A stretch of DNA of 64,000 bases from Sisyra terminalis (Eukaryota; Arthropoda; Insecta; Neuroptera; Sisyridae): positions 32,379,701 to 32,443,700 of the forward strand of contig OY292275.1 of the NCBI GenBank assembly GCA_958496175.1. Reading direction: 5' to 3'. Positions 35,452 through 47,668 of this stretch are shown here, in pieces (position 1 is the first letter of the stretch; each line of letters opens with the position of its first letter). The notes under the pieces were generated by a model. That model made no database searches. It had not been told where the DNA came from and saw only the letters and a program-made list of their open reading frames with translations. Position numbers and translations under genes: made by a program.

Positions 35452-38226
35452 AGACAAATAACATAAATTTTACATTAAAATTACATCGCTTTTTTACTAT
35501 CTAGTTGTATATCTCATAAGTAATGTATTGTGATTTGAATGATATTTTCCTTTTATTTAAATATATAGCACTATTTATCGTTTAAAATATTTACATGGTC
35601 CGAGATTTAATTGTCTGGAGATTTCATTCTGGGAGAAAAATATTGGATATATTAAATCTTTTTTACAGAAAACATTAAAATTAATAATTATTTTATAAGT
35701 AAAAATTTAAGTCATTATAGGTATAAGTTATTTGTATATTTATGAAACTTTTTTTTCTTAAACTTATTACCCATTAAATTTTTTCAAAGAATGCCATGAC
35801 AGTTTAAATGTTAAATTTAAGACCTTTAAGACTATATGAGTGTTATTGTTTTACAATTGTTTCGTATAGCCAACACGCAATTATTACCATTGATAGCATT
35901 CTTAATTATTTTTTCTGTCTTTATGTTCCTGTTTTCTACTTCATTGTTCATATTATTTGTATTATGTCAACATTTGAAAGAAATAAACAAACCGATCAAC
36001 ATTTTGCCTAGATTTTATTATAAAACCAAATAAAACACTGTAAAAAGCTTACCTATTAAAAAAAGCCATTTAGAGGCATTTTGAAATCATTACATTTAAA
36101 ACACCTTTAATAACATAAAACGATTTCTAATGGGTTTTTTGAACATTTAAAATGCCTTTTTTTAACAAGGTAAAAAATAAATTTGAAATGTTTTTTTTTT
36201 AAAAGTGGAAACTAGAAAAAAAAAAACTAATAATTATTTAACGATAATTAAATGAATATGATGTATTGTTTTCAATTTTAAATTCCCCATGGGTGAATGA
36301 CTACTATAGTACCTACATTAGAACGTATGCTTGGAGCTTTCCAGTCTTGATTTGAACTAGAGATGCCACGAATAGTGATTGGTAAATACCGAATATACTT
36401 AGTACCGTTAGCGAGGGAGGTTTAAAGTTTAAACTTACTTTATAATTTCAAATTTAACTTTATAATTTATGAGGAAAAGCGAAATCATTTGCTATCAAAA
36501 AACGCTGAAAAACTTGTTTTTATTCATCATAACTTACCACTGACAGATTTTAAGTATTTGCAGGAAATTCAAATTCATGACGTTGAACTGGCTTAAACTT
36601 TGAGCCAACAGTTGACTATCTTTGTTATAAGGTATTGCCTTATTACTTCTTGACTGTATAATACAATCGAAACAATAAGCTCAGATTTTGAAAATTGAAT
36701 TTCCTCTTTAAATAAGAAATTTGAAGGTTGAACTTTCAATTATTTCAGATCCACTCTATTCGTTCTACCGATTTAAAGGTGAACAAACAAAAGTTTAATG
36801 TCGTATTTTTTATTTTACTTCTTCCATCTTAGTGGAAATTTGGGAAAAGCTTCTATGGAAAAAAAATGTTTTTTAAAGAATATTAGGTACATCGAAACCA
36901 TTCAAAAACAATTCTCAAATTTCGACGTTCCTGATCCAAGCTTATACCGAATATTATTGTAAATAACTATTCTCAGGTACACCAGTTTCGTGCACTAGTA
37001 GTAATAGAGGCAGATAACTTAAGTTTATCACAAATCCGCAACGTTTCGATGATTTGAAAAGTAGTTGTCGTTGATTTAAGGATCAAAAAAAAAAATAAAA
37101 GACACCATATGTCTGGTGCCATTCGCCCTCCAGAAGTTAGTTGAAAATTAAAGATGTCCTTTTTTTTCTAGATATATTTATAGACACTTGCTATATGGTC
37201 TTGAAGTTCAATTTGATTCAATTCTAGACAACCTTATGTATATGCTTAAACATAAACCGTCAAAATAATTTTTTCTTCAATTTTCAAATTTCTTATCTTT
37301 TCAATTTTGAATGTTTACGAATTATTAATAAACTTTTTAGTAGTTTGTCAGTGCTTAAAAACCCAATTTAACTTGTAAAAAAATAAAATTATTTCTTATT
37401 TGTACTTTATAAATACAATAGCAGATAGAGCAGATGATACAAATTAGAGGGAGTAATAGTTTCTTTGTGTTATTAAAATTTTCAAAAATAGAATTTTTAG
37501 TATGTGAATAATATATCGATAATTTTAATACTGAAACATATTAGGAGATTGATCGAGGAACTTTAAATCTCTAATTAATTGTTTAGATAAAAATGTTCAC
37601 AAAATTATGAAAAATTTAAAGCTTTCTCTAAAAATTTTTAAATTTTGACAGAAAATTCTGGACATATTGACCAGGGAGTTTGCACTCAATGCAAAAACGT
37701 GGTCAATAGGAAGGGCCATGGCCGGAGTTTCTAGTATATTTTTAGTGACTATTTTTTCTAGAACGTATGACAACGTATGATACGGTTTGGTACAAGGAAA
37801 TAATTTTTGTATGCAATTCTGTAGTAATGGTTTGAGTCATTGCTAATTTTAAATAATGAAACTTGGATAACATGAATTAATATAATTTTATTTTAATTAA
37901 GTATCTGAAATAGGAAATTATGAACGAGATCAAAAAAAAAATTGTAATAAAGTAATATATTTAATTTGAATAATCTAAAATCAGTACAACATGTATAATT
38001 GTATCATAGTTTTAAAAATATAACAATATAAAATGATTATATATATACAAAATTAATAGAAATTAAACATTTAACATACGCAAATTATAAAATATAACTT
38101 ATTAAACTATATACAAAGTAAAAATTAAATAATAAATATTTCCTTAAACAATAGTTATAAATCTATACTTAGAATCTAACTATATATTAACTATAACTAT
38201 ATATTATACAATGCAGTTATATGACT
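35452..38226. other. Intergenic, no gene seen
   Basis: AT-rich sequence between ARL6IP1 and the P-element relic. Short open frames at 35.8-36.0 kb are low-complexity and unsupported. The only structured item is the family A MITE at 36051-36171. Confidence 0.5.
36051..36171. mobile_element. Short MITE, family A, inverted copy
   Basis: This is the reverse complement of the family core: aggcattttgaaatcattac, then gatttctaatgggttttttg, ending tttttttaacaaggt. Confidence 0.75.
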
Positions 38227-40371
38227 CTACTTGGCAGTTTTATCGTTTAAGCAAAAATCTCTCTCCAACATATTATTTCGAATACCTTTCAATAAATGAG
38301 GAGGATCGAAAATGTGGAGAATCTCTTTCCCATTAATTAAGTACGATTCCCCAACCTCCTCATTATTGGCTAACCTATTTTGATTTGAAAATGTAGTTAA
38401 TGCTCGTATGGCTGCCGAATTGTTTTGTGCTTGGTCACATATTGTCGCTCGTACGTAAAAGCCTGCATTTTGCAAGGCAAGATTGACTTCTACAATGCAT
38501 TGTTGTAAGATGTGCGCTCCGGTCACGCTATCAATGAAATAAAATGCGACCGGTTACTTGTAATTATGGAAAATGCCGCGTATCATAAAGCACAAAACAT
38601 GATCAGCGTAGTTTTTAAATCTGCAGGAACCAATATCTTCAAAACCGAAGATATGATCCTCCTTACTATTGTAGTGAACACCTACCCCTAAACTCATCTC
38701 ATCAAACAGAAGCACACAATTTTTTATCTTCTCATCATTAGCATCATTTAAAATTAGAGTTAAATTTTGAAAAATAGCATGATTAATTCCAGGTTGAAGA
38801 TCCACAATCGGCATCTGGCGCTGAATGGTGGCTAATGAGGGCATATCTATTTCATTCGATAAGAAATTGTATGCTTTACTGGGCATTATGCTGGCAAATC
38901 TCATGGATAGTTTTTTAAAATTATTCGAATACCGGCAACCCTTCCTCGACAATTGATTCTTTCTGTTCTTTTGAAATTTGTTCTTAACAATTTCCTTTAG
39001 CAAATCCGAGCAATGTGCCCTCCCAACGACAGTGTCAAAACTGTTTTCCCTCTCCTTATCTAATTGCCGTTTCAATTTTCTAATTTTTCGGCGTAATGCG
39101 TGTACAACTTCCTTCTGGTCTTCATCATTAATTATGGGTACTGTTTGAGACTGGGTGTCGCGGTCGGTTTGTAATTCTTGAAGATTTTGTATTTCATCGA
39201 CCTCCTCAATTTCTGGTTGGGACGGTTGACTCAGGTTGACTTATGTTGTAATTAAGATCTGAAATTTCAAGCTAATGTTAGGTTTGAAATACTTTTATTT
39301 AACTTATAATAAACATCCACTTTCTTGACATAATCTTAATAAAACATTATAATATATTATGTTAAACATAATATGAAAAACTATATTTTAACTATATTTA
39401 TTATGTTAAACTATAGTTTTTGAAAAACTGAAATTTTTTGTTGACTGCATTTTTTTCCTTAGAAGTTTAATTGTGCTTTAAACAGGATCTATACTCCAAT
39501 TACATTTAAAAGTATGCAAAAATTTTCGGCATTAATTATTGCCAGTAAAGAACTGTTGAATTTCCTATTTCCCGGAACAAAAAAAAAATTAATACAAAGA
39601 AACTTTTTCAAATAGAAATGTGTTAACTGGGTATAGTTAGAAGATTTAAAAGTTCTAACAATGGGATTAAAGTAAGACGAAAGACATTCCAGAACATTCT
39701 CCGGAAGCTTCTAATTTGGGATAGAAAAATATGGAAAATTATAAATCGTTCGATTATTCGAGTTCAATCTATCGACTTCTACAAGGGGTTATCAGTTACC
39801 AGTTACGTTACAGTTTGAAATAAATTGCGGCAACCGTTAAAAGGAATTGTTATAAAATAATCAAATAAGTGGTGTGTAATACAATATATGGTGTTATTGT
39901 TATATGTATTAAAACACAAAACGAACCCGTCAAATTCATTAAATTTCAAGTAAAAAGGTAACAATATTTTAATACAAATATTTATAATCATGAGATTTAC
40001 AAGTTTCAGAATTATGCATAAAAGAGCCCCAATATAAAATAATTAAGTAACATTCAGTAAATAGCGATACATTTAAATGTTAACTATATAATATTTGTTT
40101 ATTATATGTTATTATCTTATAAATTTGCAATTTTTCTCAATATCCTTTTTTACTTAAAATGTATTGTTACGTTTTTACGATAGGCTCGTTTAGGTTTGTT
40201 TCAAGACATAACACTATTTATTTTATTACAAACATATTAATTTATTTTATAACATTTATTTTAACGGTTGTTGCGATTTATTTCGAACAATTACTTATTT
40301 TAATTTAATAATTAACTAAATAATAAACTTATTTTAACTAAATTGAAACTTTTTATTTACATTTTAACTAT

Positions 40372-40740
40372 AGTAATAACGAATTTTTTACCCCGATAAC
40401 TTAATCAAAAAAATAAGACACACCCACCTTTGGCCCCATTGCCGTTAATATATTTTTTTATAAATTTTAAATTTTACTATTTTTATAAATGAAACTTTTT
40501 TTAAATTTCTTCTGCACAAGTCCTAGAACCCCTTATGACTTTATATGACCCTTTGATCGTTTGACCTTTTGGTACCTTCGATCAAAAGTCTTTTGGCCCT
40601 AATTAATAAAGAAAAATATTATTTAAGAATAATATTAAATTTATATACAAACTCAATGGGGCCAAAGCTGGGCGTGTCTTATTTTTTTGATCAATTTACC
40701 GAGTAAAAATTCGGTAGTTACCATAGTAATTCATATGAAT
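40372..40740. mobile_element. Foldback element at start of tandem array
   Basis: About 75-bp inverted arms: left (40372-40443) with ataagacacacccacctttg, right (40650-40730) with caatggggccaaagctgggc and gtgtcttatttttttgatca. The arm ends carry actatagtaat / attaccatagta. Only the right arm is repeated in the following 311-bp units. Confidence 0.6.
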
Positions 40741-41598
40741 TTTAAATAAATAAATATTTAAGCAAAATTATATTTCTAATAAAATGTAATATAAAAGTTA
40801 AAACTTAGTTGTTAGTAAAATATGATATTTTGAATAATTGTTAATGCATCATCTATTTCTTTCATTTAAAAATATCTCTGTTAAAAAACATTTTAAAGGT
40901 CTTTTGGCGCCAATATAATAAATAAAATATTATTTAAGAACAATATTAAATTTATATACAAACTCAATGGGGCCAAAGCTGGGCGTGTCTTATATTTTTG
41001 ATCAATTTACCGAGTAAAAATTCGGTAATTACCATAGTAATTCATATGAATTTTAAATAAATAAATATTTAAGCAAAAATATATTTCTAATAAAATTTGA
41101 TATAAAAGTTAAAACTTAGTTGTTAGTAAAATATGATATTTTGAGTAATTGTTGATGCTTCATCTATTTCTTTCATTTAAAAATATCTCTGTTAAAAAAC
41201 ATTTTAAAGGTCTTTTGGCTCCAATATAATAAATAAAATATTATTTAAGAACAATATTAAATTTATATACAAACTCAATGGGGCCAAAGGTGGGAGTGTC
41301 TTATTTTTTTGATCAACTTACCGAGTAAAAATTCGGTAATTACCATAGTATCTCGTATGAATTTTAAATAAATAAATATTTAAGCAAAAATATATTTCTA
41401 AAAGTTAAAACTTAGTTGTTAATAAAATATGATATTTTGAATAATTGTTGATGCATCAATCTATTTTTTTCATATAATAATATCCCTGTTAAAAACATTT
41501 TAAATGTCCAAAATACCCATTAGAAGTTGGTTAAAATTATTAAACGCATTTTAAATGTAATGATTTCAAAATGCCTCTAAATACCATTTTTAACAGGG
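40588..41598. repeat. 311-bp tandem array (about three units) ending in a family A MITE
   Basis: Units start with gtcttttgg at 40588, 40899 and 41210, spaced exactly 311 bp. Each carries the foldback right arm (caatggggccaaag) and ends in ctgttaaaaaacattttaaa, the first 20 or so bases of the family A MITE. Only the third unit runs into a whole MITE (41484-41598). The third unit also has a small deletion near 41400. The array lies in the P-element intron. Confidence 0.75.
41484..41598. mobile_element. Short MITE, family A, complete copy
   Basis: It begins ccctgttaaaaac and ends gtttttaacaggg-like (accatttttaacaggg), 115 bp, with the shared core cccattagaagttggtt and aatgatttcaaaatgcctct. Confidence 0.75.
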
Positions 41599-43071
41599 AT
41601 AAGAATAAAATAATATGCTATCATTGCTATATTGAACCATTAAACGAAACTTAACTTGAGTTTCCCGGTTAACATTGTATTAAATTAAAAGAAGAATCGT
41701 AATTTTCATATGAAATAAAGTAATATTAATTTATAAAATAAATATAATCCATGTCGAATTATAATACCGATAGTTTAGTAACGGTGACATTCGGTTAGAA
41801 GTTTAAAACTTAAGTTAATATTTGCAACGATCTTGCGTAATTTTAATTTTTAGTTTAATATTTCGTTGAGCACTTGTCGAGAATGTACTTTTCGTAATAC
41901 CCTAATCATTTTTCTTGTATTAATCTTTTTTTTAATGTTCTTTAACACAATGAAAGGAAAATAAATTTTGCAGTCGTATTGTTGTAATAAACTTTAAGAG
42001 GATGTTTGAAATAAATTAAGATTTTTGTTACTTACCGGGCAAATTAATAGTTGGAAAATCATTATATGCAAGCCTATTTCCGTAACTGTTTATAGGGCGA
42101 GCAAAGTGGTTGGAGCAAATTCGAAATTCATGATAGTTCATATCATTAATTTTTGAATTCCGAATGGCTCCAATTCACTTTTGCCGCGTATAAACACTAT
42201 TACCCAATTCTTGAGATGGCAGACGATGTAGATTCACTTTTGCACCACATATGCCAATGCAGCATTTTCGTGGCATATTGCACTATTTAACCAAATCTAA
42301 TAATAAAAATAAAACTTAAGGCAATGAAAACCAAAACATGTAAAAGCTGCAATACCTGGAAAATCAGTTCCTCCGTAAATGTTTGTTAATAATCGTTCTT
42401 TATACTGCGATTACTTTATGCTTTATGCTTGATTATTTTATGCTTATGTCATTAAACTGATTTAATTGCTTTGTTTAAGTATTATAAACAGTTCAACAGT
42501 TGCTATGGTTTTAAAAATTAAAACCATAATATTTTATTCTGCTAGGGGTCACTAAAACTCGATATTTTTCAAAAATAGTTCCTTTTTTTCCCATTAGAGG
42601 TGATGTCATATGTGTCATATTTATAAAACGATTGTGATTTCGAATAACTATGAAGTTAAACACGAAGCCATGTTTGCCCTGTATTTCAGGTAGTCAACTA
42701 CAGATAGGGGAATGTAAATTCCCCGTTAGAAATCATGCTTCTCTCTCTATGAATTAAAAATTATATAGCTCTATGTAGCTCTTTGGCCCTGGTGCCTTGA
42801 CCACGATTTCCTATGAAGTGCAAACGCCCTGATATTGACAATCTACCTTATTCATTTTTTCATAAACACAAACGCTTTCATTCGGGTTCGAGATTAAAAA
42901 TCCTTTCATCTGATTGGACGTTTATTTAAAATGTTTCATGTTTGTGTCTGTACCAGTCTGTGAGAAGTGTCGTTTACATTAGACTGTTAATTTTTATATT
43001 CCTCAATTTTATCAACGTTTATTTATTAACAAACTTTATTTAAATATTTTAATACCACTTATAACAACAAC

Positions 43072-43911
43072 ATGGCATCAGTAAGTTCAGTAAGTTATAT
43101 ATCTGTCAACAATTTGTAGAAAAACGAAGAAAAATAATATGTACCTCATTAGCGTTTGTTAGATAAATTAAAATTCGATTTTCCATTCTTTTTAAGATGT
43201 CAAACGTAGAAAATCTTTCTCCCCAAATAATAAGACGCGTGGCTAAAGAAATGCAAGACCTATCTAGTCAACCACCTGAAGGCATTAAAGTTGTGCTTAA
43301 TGAGCAAGACGTGACTGACATCCAAGCGTTTATCGAGGGTCCCGCCGGAACACCTTACTCTAGTGGCGTTTTTAGAGTGAAATTAGTTTTGGGGAAAGAT
43401 TTTCCGCAGGGTCCACCAAAAGCCTTTTTCCTGACAAAAATTTTCCATCCAAACGTTTCAAGCAATGGCGAAATTTGTGTTAATACTCTAAAGAAGGATT
43501 GGAAACCAGATCTCGGAATTAAACATATACTATTGGTATGGTACTAGTAATTTATTGTTTCCTCCATATTAATTCTATATTTTTAGACTATAAAATGTCT
43601 GCTGATTGTCCCGAACGCTGAATCAGCGTTAAATGAGGAGGCCGGAAAACTACTTCTGGAACATTACGATGACTATTCCCAACGTGCTAAAATGATGACT
43701 GAAATTCATGCTCAAGTATTTATTTGTTAAAGTAAGTTTACTAGCAAATGCGTTTTAATGCAAATCTTATTTATAGAGTTCAAAACTATCTCGAAATGGA
43801 GTTGAAGGTAACGATGAGCCATCTGCCAAAAAGCATGCCAGCGACAAAAAAATTAGCGCAGAGAAGAAAAAATTACTGAAAGAAAAGAAACGAACATTGA
43901 AAAGATTATGA
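43072..43911 (+). CDS. UBE2S: Ubiquitin-conjugating enzyme E2 S
   Basis: The E2 that extends K11-linked ubiquitin chains on APC/C substrates at mitotic exit. Exons 43072-43080 (Met-Ala-Ser only), 43197-43535, 43587-43715 and 43777-43911 give 203 residues (human 222). The UBC fold is clear: [60 protein letters not shown], and [20 protein letters not shown] with the active Cys (94 if counted from the second ATG; 95 in human). [20 protein letters not shown] then follows. The lysine-rich extension ends KKRTLKRL, keeping the family's C-terminal Arg-Leu that docks on the APC/C. Exon 2 itself starts with ATG, so either Met could be used. Confidence 0.95.
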
Positions 43912-44878
43912 GTGAATTTCTACTTTGATGATTTTGACCATTTTAAAATATGATTTTAGAAAATGCATTTAAATTATTCATAAAGTATATCTATATACAA
44001 ATGTAACATTTCCCATAGATTGCATGGTTGAAATTCATTATTAGCGAATATTATTAATTTAATTTAAAAACTATTTAAATAAAAATATCATGTGTATCCT
44101 TGTAAAACAATAAATTATTTGTGGTAACTTAAGGCATGATCTATGTTATGTGCAATAAACAGTTTCATTTAGTAGATTATCTGTTCCATAATATTTTCCT
44201 TAGTTTTAATTGTAACATTAGTTTGTAAACTGAATTACATATAAATGTATTCACGTTTAAGCATTGTCAGGTGTGTGTTCTATGAAATGTATTTGTAATA
44301 AGTTCAATTTGTTGCACTTATTAATAAGAAACTAATTTTAAGCGATATGCTAAGTGAATGTTCAATTTAAAATGAAAAATAAATAAAATTGAAAGTCTTA
44401 AGAATGTATTTATTTTATAAAATCCTATATAATATATATATGCCATCAATGAAGCTATATCGGCTATATATTTTAAGCTTATTTTTGAATTATATGAAGG
44501 AAAGACGTTTCAAACAGTTTGATTTTTTTAATTTTATTATAAATGTATATTATTGATATATTTTTTAACTTTCCAATCAAAAGTTTGTGTATTAACAGAA
44601 TATCTTTTAAATATAATTCTTTGAAATGTTAAATGTATTTGAAGTAATTTTTAAATTTCAGCCACGAAATTTGAGTTTGAATTCAAAATGGCTCCCATTA
44701 CAATTTGAAAGCTGTCATTATAGTCGGAAAAATAAGTTTTGAAGGCGTTTCTGTCGATTTAAATCTTAAAATAATTGCATTTGATTAAAACAAGTAATAT
44801 TTTTATTACCGCAAATCAAATATATCAAAATAAATTCAATAGGAGTATTTATTTGTTTAATACTTCCGCATAAAAACG

Positions 44879-46060
44879 ATGGAGGAAAAAGAGTGTATTT
44901 ATTTGTCTAAAGATGATATTATAGACATAGATCAGATGGATTTAAAATCTAATATTGACGATAATACGATTATAAGTGTAATCGATGAAAACGGAGAAGA
45001 AACATTTTATTGTCCGGTAGAAAATTTAGCGCTTTCCGATCAAACTATTTTGGTATCCAAAGAAGATGACATTGAAGACACCGAAATTGTGCAGGAAACT
45101 ATTTGTGAATCTGATGTGATTATGGAAGATGCGGTTAAAATGGATTCGGTGGAACCTGAAGACATTGAAGAAAATTCAGTTGAAGAAAAGAAAGAACCTA
45201 AACTTATTGTTTATGGAGGGAAAGTGGTACGAGCAGTTCCGATAGAACCTGAAAAACCAAAACGAAATTTTCGAGTAGCACCTAATACATACAAAAATCT
45301 TTTGAACAATCCAAATTATTTAAATAAAATCAACCGGAAAAAGTTGACAATGGACTCAGAAACTAAAATCAATCCAATGGTTTTCAAGCAACAGTTACTA
45401 AACTCTTCTGATATAGTGAAAAGTCTTGATTTAGCACCAGAAACGAAAACTCAAATGAAACGTATTTATTGTGGATGTGTGAAGTTGTTTGGAAACCCTA
45501 TCCGTAACATGGAACTATACGGCGAGAGTATGTCACCTAAGTTAAGTGAACTATATTTTAGAAATTGTGTTACAAGAAATGAAGAAAGTTTGGAATCACT
45601 AGAAGACATGGAGTTACTTCCAGTTGGTTACCAAGTTGATATTGATAGAAGCAACGTTAAAAAAATAACACGAAATCGACTAATATCTAAAACAAAAACT
45701 CATAAAAAACCGAAACTGGAACAATCAAATATAATAATTCTAAACAACACAGAGGAAACAACAGCCGATTCAGATCATTCTGATTCTAAGAGAGTGATTC
45801 AAATAATTGAAGGTGATAAAGACAATACATTTCACCTAGAATTTATACCAATAAACTTAGAGGAAACCTCATTAAGCGCCACATCAGATGATCTACTCGA
45901 ATCAAGTTCTAAAGAAATTATAAAAAATAACTTTTCATGTCAGCAGGAGTCACATATTCGAAGTTTGATAAGTGCTGTGAAAAATACCGATGTTAATGCA
46001 TCAAATTTTTTAACAAATTCTCAAGACAATCAAATTATGTTCATACAAATTGCTAACTGA
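44879..46060 (+). CDS. Unrecognised single-exon acidic protein, 393 aa
   Basis: A long ATG-to-stop frame without introns, about 970 bp downstream of UBE2S on the same strand, with AATAAA-type sequence soon after the stop (near 46114). The N-terminal 110 residues are strongly acidic (MEEKECIYLSKDDIIDIDQM and on to DSVEPEDIEENSVEEKKEPK). A basic, Pro-containing patch follows (VPIEPEKPKRNFRVAPNTYK) with NPNYLNKINRKKL. A middle region has YCGCVKLFGNPIRN and LYFRNCVTRNEESLESLEDM. A second basic segment (KKITRNRLISKTKTHKKPKL) could be a nuclear localisation signal, and the tail is Ser/Asp/Glu-rich. There is no signal peptide or membrane span. I cannot name the family; a nuclear regulator is a guess. 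Confidence 0.8.
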   Translation: MEEKECIYLSKDDIIDIDQMDLKSNIDDNTIISVIDENGEETFYCPVENLALSDQTILVSKEDDIEDTEIVQETICESDVIMEDAVKMDSVEPEDIEENSVEEKKEPKLIVYGGKVVRAVPIEPEKPKRNFRVAPNTYKNLLNNPNYLNKINRKKLTMDSETKINPMVFKQQLLNSSDIVKSLDLAPETKTQMKRIYCGCVKLFGNPIRNMELYGESMSPKLSELYFRNCVTRNEESLESLEDMELLPVGYQVDIDRSNVKKITRNRLISKTKTHKKPKLEQSNIIILNNTEETTADSDHSDSKRVIQIIEGDKDNTFHLEFIPINLEETSLSATSDDLLESSSKEIIKNNFSCQQESHIRSLISAVKNTDVNASNFLTNSQDNQIMFIQIAN

Positions 46061-46834
46061 AAACCGGTGAACAATTTGGTGCTAATTTTTCCCTCTTTTT
46101 TTATTTTATTACAAATAAAAATAGTTTGTATAAGTTAATTAGTTCCAAATAAAATAAACTTTGTTTTCTGTTAATAAACTATCCGAAAACTGGCTTACTG
46201 TTTTTAAACTAAAAATCAACCAAAAATCCTAAAATGTCTATCACTGATTTTGAATAATGAGTATTAACTATTTCAATATGTGTATTGATCTTGTAGTACA
46301 AATATTCTTTCTTATAATCTTTCAAAAGTTAATTATAATCTAAACTCAACAACCCCCCCCTTTTTTGTTTGCTTATCTAAAAGAAAATGAATTTAAAAGA
46401 ATTTTCATCAGTAATAGTCAACAGTTATTCCTTTGTGTTTATTCCATTTAGTAGATTGTTAGAAATGATATTTGTGCCACATACACTAAGATAACTGCAT
46501 ACGGATACGTTAAGGAAAAGTTGTAAATTGATTAAATAAATATTCTTAATCGATTTTAAATAATTATGCTTCCACATTTCTCCATAAATTAAAAGTCGAA
46601 ATCATTTTTAAGATTTCAAATTTTAAGTTATATATGAGGTTTACATTTATTTTACGCTAAATTTTTATGTAACACGATGTATCCCTTCTAATTAATTTAT
46701 TATACTTGCTTTGCTTACTGATTTTTTTTCTTACTAATTGCCATTAACTTTTAATTTTTGAGAATAAGTATATATATATAATTTTTAAAGCATTTATCAT
46801 AAAGGTAAATTTACATTTATGAATGCTTGTCATA

Positions 46835-46960
46835 TCCGTTAAAAAATGCATTTAAAGACATTTTAAATGTTCAAAAACCCATTAGAAGTCGTTTAATGTT
46901 ATTAAAGGTATTTTAAATGTAATGATTTCAAAATACCTCTAAATGCTTTTTTTAACAGGA
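46835..46960. mobile_element. Short MITE, family A, fourth copy
   Basis: Ends tccgttaaaaaatgc and tttttttaacagga. The core cccattagaagtcgtttaat and atgatttcaaaatacctcta is shared with the other three copies. Confidence 0.75.
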
Positions 46961-47532
46961 ATAGTATGTTATGATATGGAACGTATATATTTACGAACAT
47001 AAGGAACATATATTTTGTGTCGCAAGAATGCGTCACATTCGTGGGAATGTGAACACGGGTTTATAAGTTGTTTTTGCAACATTAAATAAAATAAAGTTTA
47101 CAAACGATAATAAATAAAAATAATATTTTTTGGAAGATTTATTTGTATTATTATTAATTTTTCAAAACATTTTATCCTTTACCAAAAAATATTGAAAACT
47201 GCTAAGCCTGTATTTATATTAAAAATTTTTGGATTATGAAATCATAACCACATACAAATCAGATATGTAATCGATGCTCCTTTGTAACTTTAGTTGAAAA
47301 TTTGTAGAGGAACATTTTAAAAGTCAAGAGTGCAATTTTTTGTTTTAAAATAATCAATTTTGGTGAAAAATTCACAAAATATATTCTCTGTACCAGAACT
47401 GACCAGAGCATTTCAAACTGGGGGGGAGGCTCCCTAGGAGGCTCTGAAACTTCTGCCAGGGGCCCACGAAATATTTCAGTATTATAAGAAAAAAATATTG
47501 AAACTCGGCCTGATGTTCTTATTAGATCGATC

Positions 47533-47668
47533 AAAATCTGGCAACGTGGCATTAAGTACTTTGCTTTTTAATTCTATTCGCGATTTTTTTGTTAATTCAA
47601 TTCTAATATAGTAAAATTTTCTTTTTTGTGCCTTCTAAATACTAAATTTTCATTCTACCCTATGACCC
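47533..47668. mobile_element. Half copy of palindromic MITE family B
   Basis: Contains tctggcaacgtggcat, ttgctttttaattctattcg and attcaattctaatatagta, matching the left arm and centre of 22125-22349; the right arm is lost. Confidence 0.55.

Larger units (their letters stand above)
38227..42276 (-). pseudogene. P-element (THAP9-type) transposase relic
   Basis: A THAP exon lies at 42276-42036: MPRKCCIGICG, LHRLPSQELG, later FRICSNHFARPINSY and PTINLP, i.e. a C2CH zinc-binding THAP domain, closing at a good donor (gtaagt). After a 2.8-kb intron, the body starts at 39258 behind an acceptor (aaatttcag). It runs through KLKRQLDKERENSFD (coiled coil), RKGCRYSNNFKKLSMRFA, LLFDEMSLGVGVHY, FEDIGSCRFKNYADHVLCFM and DPPHLLKGIRNNM, which are hallmarks of THAP9/P transposases. 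Lesions: TGA at 42175-42177 in place of the THAP tryptophan, a 10-bp tandem duplication at 39224-39243 that shifts frame, TAA at 38554-38556 (reading continues in frame), and loss of the C-terminus after 38227. Confidence 0.85.
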
